A stretch of DNA of 64,000 nt from Faecalicatena faecalis (GTDB taxonomy: Bacteria; Bacillota; Clostridia; Lachnospirales; Lachnospiraceae), in contig NZ_JABACJ020000002.1 in the NCBI RefSeq assembly GCF_012524165.2, positions 124,001-188,000 of the forward strand, written 5' to 3'. This document shows, piece after piece, positions 36,447 to 45,391 of the stretch. Both the position numbers and the translations under genes were made by a program. The notes under the pieces are model-generated. The model was not told the DNA's origin. It did not search any database and was given only the letters and a program-made list of their open reading frames with translations. Every line of letters begins with the position of its first letter. Position 1 is the first letter of the stretch.

Positions 36447-37382
36447 ATGACTTTTGACCAGTTAAATTATTTTATCGCAGTTGTAGAGGAGAACACTTTT
36501 TTTGACGCGGCAGAGGCACTGCATATTTCCCAATCGTCTCTCTCAAAGCAAATCATAAAATTAGAAAAAGAGCTGGATATCACGCTCCTTGACCGCAGCC
36601 ACCGAAGTGCCGTCCCCACCGAGGCTGGGCAGTTGTTTTATCAAGAAGCGTTCCAGCTTAGGAAGCAGTACGATCAGGCGATATCCAAGCTCCAAAATCT
36701 AAAAAAACAGCGGAATCATGAGTTGAGGATCGGCACACTGCCAATCCTGTCTCACTATCATCTGACTCCACTGCTAAAGCAGTATTCTGAACTCCATACA
36801 GATTTGATATTAAAAATTGATGAAGTAGAAGAAAAAGAATTGATATCCGGCTTTGAATCTGAAAAATATGACCTGGTAATTGCAAGAGAACATCTGTTGA
36901 ACGGTCGTTCCTGTAAAATATTCACATTGACTGAAGATGAATTGACTGCCGTGCTTCCGCTCTCCCACCGTTATGCCGGGGCTGTCTCCGTGCGTCTTTT
37001 TGAGTTATCCCACGAGGACTTTATCTTGATGAACCCCTATACCTCGGTGTTTCAACTGTGTATGGAAGAGTTCGCAAGATATAGTCTCTCTCCTAATATC
37101 ATCCGCAACGCCCGGGTGGAATCTATTCTCGGGGCAGTTGCTGTAAATGAGGGAATCAGCCTTCTTCCGAAAAGTAACTTCGAAATCTTTCAACCCAAAG
37201 GCGTAATTGCTGTACCACTCGCACCCCCGGTAAAACTGCCCGTGGTCGCTGCTCATCAGAAAAAAGGCAAACTCGGGCAGGACGTGGAGGGGTTTATCCG
37301 TTTCTTACAGACGGCATTAAGTCCTACTCAATACTCTTCAGCGCCTCCACTGGATCGATCCCATCGAGCACCCGGTTGGTGA
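36447..37382 (+). CDS. LysR-family transcriptional regulator
   Basis: The 311-residue protein has the winged helix-turn-helix (MTFDQLNYFIAVVEENTFFDAAEALHIS) and a periplasmic-binding-like effector domain (about 90-300). Divergent from the ubiD-ubiX-lpdD operon, it is the likely regulator of it, perhaps sensing the aromatic acid substrate. The last 20 or so residues (SSAPPLDRSHRAPGW) are read through the end of the convergent ABC permease gene, which it overlaps by 59 bases. Confidence 0.9.
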   Translation: MTFDQLNYFIAVVEENTFFDAAEALHISQSSLSKQIIKLEKELDITLLDRSHRSAVPTEAGQLFYQEAFQLRKQYDQAISKLQNLKKQRNHELRIGTLPILSHYHLTPLLKQYSELHTDLILKIDEVEEKELISGFESEKYDLVIAREHLLNGRSCKIFTLTEDELTAVLPLSHRYAGAVSVRLFELSHEDFILMNPYTSVFQLCMEEFARYSLSPNIIRNARVESILGAVAVNEGISLLPKSNFEIFQPKGVIAVPLAPPVKLPVVAAHQKKGKLGQDVEGFIRFLQTALSPTQYSSAPPLDRSHRAPGW

Positions 37383-40300
37383 TCAGATCCACCATCAAAG
37401 CAAATCCAAAGGAAATTAACGCAGCAATCAAGTAACTCACTGGATGAATGGATACTGCAAAATGGATCGATGGCATCTTAAGTACATAGGTCAGACAGTT
37501 TCCCAATACATACCCCAGCGGAAGTCCTAAAAGTATCCCCAGTCCAGTCAGGATCAAGGTCTCTTTATTCACATAAAGATGTACTTCCCGGTCAAAAAAT
37601 CCCAGCACCTTGATGGTCGCCAGTTCCCTTTCTCTTTCCGAAATATTGGTCGTCGACAAGGTAAACAGAACCACCAGCGCCAGCCCTGCTGCCATAAAGA
37701 TGATGATGTAGACGACCATATTGATCATGCCAAAAGCGGTGGAAAATTCGCTCTTCATGGCCTGGGTACTGACCGCAGACAGGACGCCGTCCTCTCTGCC
37801 AAGCTCATCTGCGAAGCCCGCCTGATCTGTGCAGTCTTTTGACAGATCTGCCAGCACACCGTTTGGCTCATACTCTCCGAATAACTTTTCATATACTCTC
37901 TGCGTCATAAAGAGATTATTTCCCAGATAATTCTCCGTAAGCTCTGTAATCTCTGCTTTCCCTACTGTCAGCTCACTGTCCTGGATAGAAATCATTTCCC
38001 CTTTCGAAATATGCAGCACATCGGAGGCATTTCTCGTAATGATTACGCCTGTATCATCCAGTTTGATCTTTTTACCGTCCAGATTTTTCATCCCGATATA
38101 TCCGTCCAGACTTCTTCCATCTGGAATGACGAACATCTGCACTTTTTCTTCTTTTCCATCCGAATTGATCAGCTTTACAGAGTCGATTCTGACATCCAGA
38201 TAACGTGTCACTTCTTTCTTTTTCTCCAGATAAGACAGCAGCTTCTCATGATCCTGGGGAGTTGATACGGCCATCAAATCATATTGATAGATCTGTTCAT
38301 ATTGGTTCGGCATCAGGTCCGTAACAGAATCCTTGATCACCAGGCCGCATAGCACCAATGCGGTACACCCCATGATTCCAGCCGCAGTCATAAACAGCCG
38401 TTTTTTATACCGGAAAATATTTCTTGCTGTCACTTTATTTAAGAACGACATCCTTCTCCATACCGGTGTGATCCATTCCAGAAATACCCTGGAGCCCTTG
38501 CCAGGTGCCTTCGGGCGCATCAGAACTGCTGGTGTCTCTTTCAGCTCCGCACTGCATGCAATTGCAGAAGCCCCTACGATTCCCACAAGAAACAGCATTA
38601 CACCGCCCACCCCATAAAGCACATCAAATTGAATCTCATAGGAAGGGAGTACATACATGGTCTGGAAAATGGTAAAAATAATTTTCGGCAGAACGATAAA
38701 TCCACAGAGATTGCCCATAAATCCGCCCAATAGACAGGCAGCCAGTGAATATAACTCGTATTTCCTGCGAATCTCACTGTTCGTAAATCCCAATGCCTTA
38801 TATGTTCCGATCAATCCCCGGTCTTCTTCCACCATACGGGTTATTGTAGTCAGACTGATCAGGATTGCAACAATAAAGAATACAATGGGAAATGCCGTCC
38901 CGATTGCTTCAATCGAGGAAGCATCACTTTTGATATTGGCATAGCCGCTTAAGGAGCTTCTGTCTGTAACATACCACTGGGCCATATCGATTTCTTCAAT
39001 TTCTTCCCGGGCATCCTCCAGCTTTTCCTCTGCCTCGGAGCGCTTTTCCTCAAATTCTGCACGTCTTTCATCCAGTTCCTTCTGGCCATCCTCTAGTTTC
39101 TTCTGATTCTCATCCAGCTCCTGCTGGCCCTGAGCGATCTGATCTGCTGCATTTTCCTGCTGAGCGGCCAGTTCTGACGCCCCAGCTTCTAGCTGCCCGC
39201 GGCTTTCCTCCAGTGCTGCCTGCCCTTCCAAAAGCTGCTGTTTCCCCTCTGCAAGCTCTGTCTCCTTATCTGTAATTGTCTGATGCGCCTGACGAAACTG
39301 CTCCTTTGCCTGTGCCTGCCCTGCTTCCAACTGTTTTTCCTGCTCACCGATCTGAACCAGAGCTGCTTCCAACTGTTGTTTCTGCGCCTGAAGTGTATTT
39401 AATGTCTCTGTGTTCTGATCGATATTCGGATCCAGGAGACTCATTTGCTCCTCTAACTGGGCGATTCCTTCTTCTGTTTGACTCTTATGATTTGCCAGTT
39501 CTTCCTGTGCAGTCGAAAACTGCTCGGCAGCGGCCTGCTCTTTTTGCTCCAGTTCCTCCTTTGCTGCATTCAACTGATTCTCTCCGTCACTAATCTGCTG
39601 TGCGGATTCTTCCAGCCGCCTCTCCCCATCCGAAAGTGCAGCGCGTCCGTCCTCGATCTGCTGCCATGCATTCGCAATCTCTATCTGTGCCTGCATGGAC
39701 TTCTCATTCAGCTCCTGTTGGCCATCCGCCAGTTTTTTTAGTCCATCATCTAACTCTTTTTGTGCATTCGCCAGCTTTTTCTCTGCTTCTGAGAACTGAT
39801 CTTTCATCTCTTTTTCTTCATCGGACAGCTTCTGATACGCCTCACCCGTAATCTCATCATAACGCGCCTGTTCTCTCTGCTTTTTGATCTGAGCTTCGAT
39901 TTTGTGAACAGTCTTCTTGATCAGACTTTCATATTCGGCTGTATAGCAGGAAATTTCCCTGCTGTTCTTCACGGTAAGGTAAACTGCAGTATACACATCC
40001 TTTTTCATTGATTCTGGTATTACAAAAAAAGTATAATCTGTCGCAGCAGTTGACCGAAAGGAAACGGCCCCATCCGGGCTGTTGATATCTGTAACATCTG
40101 TCACAATCGCCGTAATCTTATATGTGGTATCTCCATACTCCTCGATTGTTAACTCATCTCCGACAGACTTCCCCGAATTCTTTCTATATTTCTCGGTAAC
40201 TGCAATCTCCTGCTTCTTTTCAGGAAGTGTCCCCTCTATAACATATGGAAGGTTCAAGCCGCCCTTTTGATATGACTTTAGTTCCACAGATTGTTTTTTA

Positions 40301-40596
40301 CCCTCTGTTTTAACATGTACGGTCTCACTGTAAGCGCCCTCTGCCTCATCGATTTCCTTCATGGACTTTAATGCATCCACATCCGAATCCGTTAATCCCA
40401 GGGTGGATACGATGGAAATATCGAATAATTTCTGTTGATCAAAAAATCGATCCGCTGAGTAACGCAGGTCTACACAGGCTGCTTTCAGCCCCGACAACAT
40501 CGTCACACCGAGGATGGTAATCAGCATAATCGAAAAAAATCTCTTTTTCCCTCTCTGCACAGTACGCCAGATATCTTTGTTAAATGCCTTCTTCAT
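37324..40596 (-). CDS. FtsX-like ABC permease with long extracytoplasmic coiled coil
   Basis: The 1090-residue protein has a signal-anchor (RFFSIMLITILGVTMLSGL), a MacB-like periplasmic region, and about 300 residues (roughly 235-530) of Glu/Gln/Ala-rich heptad sequence with repeated DGQKELDE and EGQAALEE units. The first FtsX core follows (GTAFPIVFFIVAILISLTTI ... YKALGFTNSEI), then a second external domain and the second FtsX core (MAAGLALVVLFTLSTTNISERERELATIKVLGF). Such giant permeases are known in Firmicutes with an ATPase partner. It is co-transcribed with the ATPase at 40636-41337. Confidence 0.9.
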   Translation of the reverse strand: MKKAFNKDIWRTVQRGKKRFFSIMLITILGVTMLSGLKAACVDLRYSADRFFDQQKLFDISIVSTLGLTDSDVDALKSMKEIDEAEGAYSETVHVKTEGKKQSVELKSYQKGGLNLPYVIEGTLPEKKQEIAVTEKYRKNSGKSVGDELTIEEYGDTTYKITAIVTDVTDINSPDGAVSFRSTAATDYTFFVIPESMKKDVYTAVYLTVKNSREISCYTAEYESLIKKTVHKIEAQIKKQREQARYDEITGEAYQKLSDEEKEMKDQFSEAEKKLANAQKELDDGLKKLADGQQELNEKSMQAQIEIANAWQQIEDGRAALSDGERRLEESAQQISDGENQLNAAKEELEQKEQAAAEQFSTAQEELANHKSQTEEGIAQLEEQMSLLDPNIDQNTETLNTLQAQKQQLEAALVQIGEQEKQLEAGQAQAKEQFRQAHQTITDKETELAEGKQQLLEGQAALEESRGQLEAGASELAAQQENAADQIAQGQQELDENQKKLEDGQKELDERRAEFEEKRSEAEEKLEDAREEIEEIDMAQWYVTDRSSLSGYANIKSDASSIEAIGTAFPIVFFIVAILISLTTITRMVEEDRGLIGTYKALGFTNSEIRRKYELYSLAACLLGGFMGNLCGFIVLPKIIFTIFQTMYVLPSYEIQFDVLYGVGGVMLFLVGIVGASAIACSAELKETPAVLMRPKAPGKGSRVFLEWITPVWRRMSFLNKVTARNIFRYKKRLFMTAAGIMGCTALVLCGLVIKDSVTDLMPNQYEQIYQYDLMAVSTPQDHEKLLSYLEKKKEVTRYLDVRIDSVKLINSDGKEEKVQMFVIPDGRSLDGYIGMKNLDGKKIKLDDTGVIITRNASDVLHISKGEMISIQDSELTVGKAEITELTENYLGNNLFMTQRVYEKLFGEYEPNGVLADLSKDCTDQAGFADELGREDGVLSAVSTQAMKSEFSTAFGMINMVVYIIIFMAAGLALVVLFTLSTTNISERERELATIKVLGFFDREVHLYVNKETLILTGLGILLGLPLGYVLGNCLTYVLKMPSIHFAVSIHPVSYLIAALISFGFALMVDLITNRVLDGIDPVEALKSIE

Positions 40597-40635
40597 GATG
40601 ATCCTATCCTTCCTTTCTACCTGACTGAACGTGAA

Positions 40636-41337
40636 TTACCATTCTATCTGTCTGATTGGCGTAGGATGCGAATTGCAGGTAATCTCTGTCACTCTTCCAT
40701 TCTTAAAACGAATCAGTCGATCCGCCATTGGTGCAAGTGCTGAATTATGTGTGATCAGAAGAACGGTGATATGATCTTTCCGGCATGTATCCTGTAACAG
40801 TTGTAATATCTGTTTTCCAGTCTCGTAATCCAGTGCTCCTGTGGGTTCATCACAGAGCAGCAGCTTAGGATTCTTCGCCACAGCCCTGGCAATAGATACA
40901 CGCTGCTGTTCTCCCCCTGAGAGCTGTGCCGGAAAATTATTCTTCCGGTCTGATAAGCCTACCTTATCCAATGTCTCCGATGCATCCAGAGAATCCTTGC
41001 ACACCTGAGCGGCAAGCTCCACATTCTCCTGGGCAGTCAAATTGGGGACCAAATTGTAGAACTGGAATACAAATCCGATATCCGTACGCCGGTAGCCGAT
41101 CAGCTCCTTGTGATTATATTTTGTGATATCGCTCCCATCCACCAAAAGCTGCCCGGATGTGGCCGTATCCATTCCTCCCAGAATATTCAACGCGGTCGTC
41201 TTGCCCGCCCCGGATGAACCAAGTATAACGGCCAGTTCTCCCTCCGCAACGGTAAATGAAGCACGATCCAGTGCTTTGATCGTTGTCTCCCCCATTTTAT
41301 ATTCTTTCGTAATATCATTAAATTCGATGTATGCCAT
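40636..41337 (-). CDS. ABC transporter ATP-binding protein (MacB/LolD type)
   Basis: From ATG at 41337 the 233-residue ATPase starts [13 protein letters not shown] and carries Walker [15 protein letters not shown], signature [15 protein letters not shown] and Walker [15 protein letters not shown]. It pairs with the FtsX-like permease 39 bases downstream. The divergent TetR gene probably represses this operon. Confidence 0.93.
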   Translation of the reverse strand: MAYIEFNDITKEYKMGETTIKALDRASFTVAEGELAVILGSSGAGKTTALNILGGMDTATSGQLLVDGSDITKYNHKELIGYRRTDIGFVFQFYNLVPNLTAQENVELAAQVCKDSLDASETLDKVGLSDRKNNFPAQLSGGEQQRVSIARAVAKNPKLLLCDEPTGALDYETGKQILQLLQDTCRKDHITVLLITHNSALAPMADRLIRFKNGRVTEITCNSHPTPIRQIEW

Positions 41338-41533
41338 AGTGACTCTTGCTCCTTTTTTAATAAACACTCTGTTGACTGATTGAAGTATAACTCACATGAA
41401 AATTTTCATCAATAAACAATACCCAACAGATTGTTGAGTAAATACTTGGAAACGATATGACACTATGATATGATGGAAACATTGAATCGAATTGGGAATA
41501 TTTACTTTGACTTTATCAGAGAAAGGAGTTCTT

Positions 41534-42085
41534 ATGAAAAAACAACCGCTTATCACAGAACAGACAAAGGCAAACCTAAAGGCAGCCTTCTGGAAACTAT
41601 ATACAGAAAAACCAATTGAAAAAATATCCATCAAACAGATCACCGACCTGGCTGGATACAATCGTGGAACTTTCTACTTATATTATGAGGATGTTTATGA
41701 TATCTTCCATCAGATTGAAGAGGAACTGCTGAATCAGATACAGAATATTATAGAAGGCTCCCTTTTGAACAACGAGACCTTCGACCTGTCCAGACAGATG
41801 GGCATTATCGTCGAACTGGTGCAGACACACTCCGATCACGTAGCATATCTGCTCAGCGAACATGGAGATCCACAGTTCACCAAGAGACTGAAAGAAATTA
41901 TCTGGCCGCTGTTGAACCGTTATTTCGTGCCCTCCAAAGACCACTCTGAATATCAGATGGGACTGCTGGCAGAATTCTATCTGTCGGGAGTTCTGTCAGC
42001 AGTCATAAAATGGAATGACGACCCTAAGATGGATATCGATGAGTTCATCCACTTTATGGTTCGGAATATTTTTCCAGGAATGTAA
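41534..42085 (+). CDS. TetR/AcrR-family regulator
   Basis: From ATG at 41534 (AAAGGAG upstream) the protein has 183 residues: helix-turn-helix (IEKISIKQITDLAGYNRGTFYLYYEDVYDIF) followed by a ligand-binding helical domain. It is divergent from the MacB-like operon and likely its regulator. A 60-base region before it contains TTGTTGAGTA and a CACTATGATATGATG tract but no clear palindrome was assigned. Confidence 0.88.
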   Translation: MKKQPLITEQTKANLKAAFWKLYTEKPIEKISIKQITDLAGYNRGTFYLYYEDVYDIFHQIEEELLNQIQNIIEGSLLNNETFDLSRQMGIIVELVQTHSDHVAYLLSEHGDPQFTKRLKEIIWPLLNRYFVPSKDHSEYQMGLLAEFYLSGVLSAVIKWNDDPKMDIDEFIHFMVRNIFPGM

Positions 42086-42102
42086 AAGAGGATACCCACT
42101 CT

Positions 42103-43393
42103 TTAAAGCTGCAACCGAAGAATTCGCCGTATGTACCATACCGCCCCTATATACAAAGAAACATCTAAAAAAAAGAAGGTCCTTGTCCCGGATGCAATTA
42201 AGGTCGGGGAAAATCCCATAAGTATGCGGGTAGCAAATCCTGCGGAAAGAATCAGCAGTACAAGGACTGTCTCTTCGATTGACTGAAAGCTTCCACAAAT
42301 TGCCACACCGATCATTAGAATGAGAATGGTATAAAGGATAATCTGGGGATACAATGGATGAGGCGGGGCCTCTGGAATTCCGTTCTCATACCAAACTCCT
42401 GCTGCCCTATCCCGAATCCTCGTTCCGAACAGAATATCCGGGAATTTGCCGGCCCAAATGCCCAGCCTTACGAAAAGCGGTATTGTACCACATATCGTGA
42501 ACAGATTCACCTTCCGGTATTTTATCCACAACCACATACATAGAACCGTGATAAACATAAAAAATGGCAGTTCCCGGGAGCTAAAGAAATAACTCACGGT
42601 CGTGAACCATCCATTCCACAGCTTTTTTGGCTGCAGACAGTTCCCCAAAATCCTTCCAGTAGCTTGCCGTCTCCTGAATCAGCCGCGCACTATTCCCTTT
42701 ACATGTCATAATAAAAACCAAAGAGAACATGCTAAGAAACATCTGAACAAAAAGAATGGGCTTCTGCTTCTTATTTTTCAGGAAATAAAGAAGCGCTATG
42801 AAGTAAAAACAGAATACTACTGCCGCTGTCTGCTCCATGTTACAGCCCACAATTGCTGCGGACCCAAATCCGATATAGTGATACCACCGGATTGATTTTT
42901 CCCGGTAAATCATCCCAAGAGGAATCAATGCAATCACCGCAGCCGCCAGCGCCCAGATATAATTAATTGCACCAGGCTGAATCCCGACCTCAATCAGTCC
43001 ATCTATCGGAAAGCATAGAAGCATCAGGGAAATCACAGACGTTTCCAACCGCCTCCATCCAAACAATGTCCGCAGACCATACACTGTCCCTAGAATCATC
43101 AGACTGTCCAATATCGCAAATACCAGGTAAGGCAGTTTTAAGATCACATACAGCAGGCCTTCCAGGACGACTCTGCCTGACCATGTGTTCGCTCTCCATA
43201 TCAAAAAGCCCATAAGACTATACTGCTTCACATTTTCCTGGAAAGCCAGGGTATCTGCCCTGTATTCCCGAACATGATAATGAAAAATCCCCAGGCCCAG
43301 GCACAATAAGAGCACGGCAGCCTTCTCAATTGTATTCGAATGCCGTAAACAAAAGTCTTGGGCTCTTTTTACGGTTCTCTTTAGTTCTTCCAT
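42103..43393 (-). pseudogene. Frameshifted polytopic membrane protein (DUF6056-like)
   Basis: Two overlapping minus-strand frames encode halves of one protein. The first (43393-42581) begins with MEELKRTVKRAQDFCLRHSN and has about seven membrane segments with HVREYRADTLAFQ; the second (to 42103) begins within the overlap and adds further segments. The N-terminal half ends at VHDRELFL, while the continuing family-like membrane sequence (PFFMFITVLCMWLWIKY) is in the other frame. The likely event is a frameshift near 42580-42620. Membrane glycosyltransferase-like architecture fits DUF6056, but this assignment is tentative. Convergent with the TetR gene. Confidence 0.65.
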
Positions 43394-43462
43394 CTAATCC
43401 AATTCCTCCTGTCTATTTCCATTATTTTATCCTTCAATTGAATAGATGGCAAGCCCCTTTGT

Positions 43463-44767
43463 TTAAAGAAATTCTTTCTTCCTGATTTTCTTTTTTATCA
43501 CCACATTTGCAGGGAAGACATTTTTATTTCTAAAAATACAAAGAATGATTCCCAGAAGCACAAATGTGGTAATTGTTCCTGTTCCTCCATAAGTCAGAAA
43601 CGGACAATAACCGTCTATCGGCAGCAGCCCAAGATTACCAGTCAGCCAGATCATAATCTGCACCAGGAACACAACACAACATCCGCTGCTTATCAGCATG
43701 CCTAATTGGCTGGTCTGCCTGATCGACTTTTGGAGCATATACACAAACAGACTTACAATAATTCCAATTGCAATTATGGCCACTGCCAGACCATAATAAA
43801 TGCTCACATAAGAAAATAAATCACTTCCCGAATCCGGCCATTGTCCGATGATTTCCTTCCCAGTCTGATTGCCGCCGACCAAAAGACTATTTGACAGAGT
43901 TTCCCGGATAGCCATAACACGATAGGATGCCTCACCATTATATAAGGCAGTTATTCTTGCTTTTTGATAAGTCTCGCCAAAGAAATACAGACCCAACATA
44001 GGGATAGCTGCAACACTGCTCCATATCACACATAACGAGATTCTTGTCGATACCTGAAACCACTGTCTCTTGATTGCAATGCTTAAACATACCATGCACA
44101 TTACGAACAGGGCCGCTGCTGTAATCAAATTAGGCATATACCATGCACATAAAATCGGAGGGATGGTCCAAATAATCCCCATGATGATTCCCTTTCTTTT
44201 CGTTCCTTTATACTGGTATAGAACAGCACAATACAATGGGATCGTCAAAAGAATCAGTTGACTGAGGTTCATACTTCCCAGGAAAGGAATATACAAGAAC
44301 TGATGGCTTCCATTGACCATAGGATTAAAAAATAACTCCGAGCAAAACGTAAAAAATGAAAACAACAACAATAATTCCTTTGACCATTTTGCAATTTTAG
44401 TATAATCAATATAACACACAGCAATCATAATTCCATAACCAACAAGGCAGAACAACATCTGTCTCAGGGATGAGGGCCATATCATTGTCTGCAGGATGAA
44501 TGAGGCTATACTAATCACACCAATGATGATGATTGTCTTCCAGGGCATCCGTGGTCTATGGATCGCATCGAGTTCTGCGCCTACTACTACTGGATCACCC
44601 ATTTCCCGAATTGCAGAAAGCTCCGCTTCCTTTTCTGACATGCCAGAAGATAGATAATCTGCCTTTTGATCGCTGATATGAGCATCCAATTCATCAAGGA
44701 TTCCCGGGAGCGCTCGCTTACATCGTATTTGTTCACTTACCTGCTCTATATAGTCACGCTTTTCCAT
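43463..44767 (-). CDS. HAAS-domain FtsW/RodA/SpoVE-family protein
   Basis: From ATG at 44767 (AGGAGG, eight bases upstream) the protein has 434 residues. The first 75 are a soluble HAAS-type permease prefix (YIEQVSEQIRCKRALPGILD, GDPVVVGAELD). The rest is a SEDS glycosyltransferase-like fold with about ten membrane segments, an external loop with GSDLFSYVSIYYG, and the C-terminal PFLTYGGTGT signature. SEDS proteins polymerise peptidoglycan; here the catalytic Asp position could not be fixed. It overlaps the PadR gene by 14 bases and is regulated with it. Confidence 0.86.
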   Translation of the reverse strand: MEKRDYIEQVSEQIRCKRALPGILDELDAHISDQKADYLSSGMSEKEAELSAIREMGDPVVVGAELDAIHRPRMPWKTIIIIGVISIASFILQTMIWPSSLRQMLFCLVGYGIMIAVCYIDYTKIAKWSKELLLLFSFFTFCSELFFNPMVNGSHQFLYIPFLGSMNLSQLILLTIPLYCAVLYQYKGTKRKGIIMGIIWTIPPILCAWYMPNLITAAALFVMCMVCLSIAIKRQWFQVSTRISLCVIWSSVAAIPMLGLYFFGETYQKARITALYNGEASYRVMAIRETLSNSLLVGGNQTGKEIIGQWPDSGSDLFSYVSIYYGLAVAIIAIGIIVSLFVYMLQKSIRQTSQLGMLISSGCCVVFLVQIMIWLTGNLGLLPIDGYCPFLTYGGTGTITTFVLLGIILCIFRNKNVFPANVVIKKKIRKKEFL

Positions 44768-45095
44768 ATAGCTCACCTCCTAACACATAAGCTACCGCCT
44801 TCGTGTATTCGTCCCATTCCTTTTTCTTTTCATGCAGTTGTTTTTTTCCGCTGCTGGTAATTCTGTAATACTTTCGTGTTTTACCTAATACCTCTTTCTC
44901 ATATGACTCTACGTAACCTTTGCTCTCAAAATTATGCAGTAAGGGATACAATGTACCTGCTTTTAGCTCAAATACATTGTTCGATCTTTCTCTCAATGCT
45001 TCAATCATCTCATATCCATACATATCCTGATTTTCTAACAAATTCAAGAGAAGCATGGACGTACTTCCTGATATTAAACTTTTATCAATTGACAT
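44754..45095 (-). CDS. PadR-family transcriptional regulator
   Basis: The 113-residue winged-helix protein begins MSIDKSLISGSTSMLLLNLL and has EALRERSNNVFELKAGTLYPLLHNFESKG, the PadR recognition region. AAGGAGG precedes the ATG. PadR plus HAAS-domain membrane protein is a common arrangement, in which PadR represses the pair. The promoter upstream contains repeated ATATAGAT units. Confidence 0.93.
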   Translation of the reverse strand: MSIDKSLISGSTSMLLLNLLENQDMYGYEMIEALRERSNNVFELKAGTLYPLLHNFESKGYVESYEKEVLGKTRKYYRITSSGKKQLHEKKKEWDEYTKAVAYVLGGELYGKA

Positions 45096-45138
45096 CTCGT
45101 CCCTCCTTATATAGATATTCTATATATCGATTATCTAT

Positions 45139-45167
45139 ATAATATATCGGCAATCTATATATGTCAA
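45139..45167 (-). promoter_or_regulatory. padR promoter with overlapping operator-like repeats
   Basis: Consensus -35 TTGACA (45167-45162) and -10 TATTAT (45144-45139) are 17 bases apart. The region and the following 35 bases contain several TATATAGAT and ATCTATATA units in both orientations, a probable PadR operator. Confidence 0.8.
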
Positions 45168-45239
45168 GAAAAACGTATCCTTTCAATTTCAAAACATGTT
45201 GTCCATTAGAGTTCACTCGCAATTAAAATAGAGAAATAA

Positions 45240-45277
45240 GAAGCAACCTCAGGAGCCCTTTCCCCTGAGATTGCTTC
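45240..45277. terminator. Terminator after OYE-SDR fusion gene
   Basis: Arms GAAGCAACCTCAGG and CCTGAGATTGCTTC (one mismatch) form a strong stem; on the minus strand it is followed by TTATTTCTCTATTTT. It lies about 115 bases after the fusion gene stop. Confidence 0.75.
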
Positions 45278-45391
45278 TTGTTCTATCCGCAAATTCTGTG
45301 AGACTTTTTCTTTTCTAAAAATCAATGTACCTTATTGTACATTCGTAGTACAAAGGGCATGAGTTACAGGATTCCCTATGGGATGCACTAT

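Noticed and set aside
39276..39851. Plus-strand open frames opposite the permease coiled coil
   Set aside because: They arise from the biased codon composition of the repeated coiled coil and show no start signals or family features.
45316..45345. Small hairpin ATGTACC/ATTGTACAT near the fusion gene end
   Set aside because: The stem is too short and AT-rich to be a convincing terminator; the stronger hairpin at 45240-45277 explains the 3' end.
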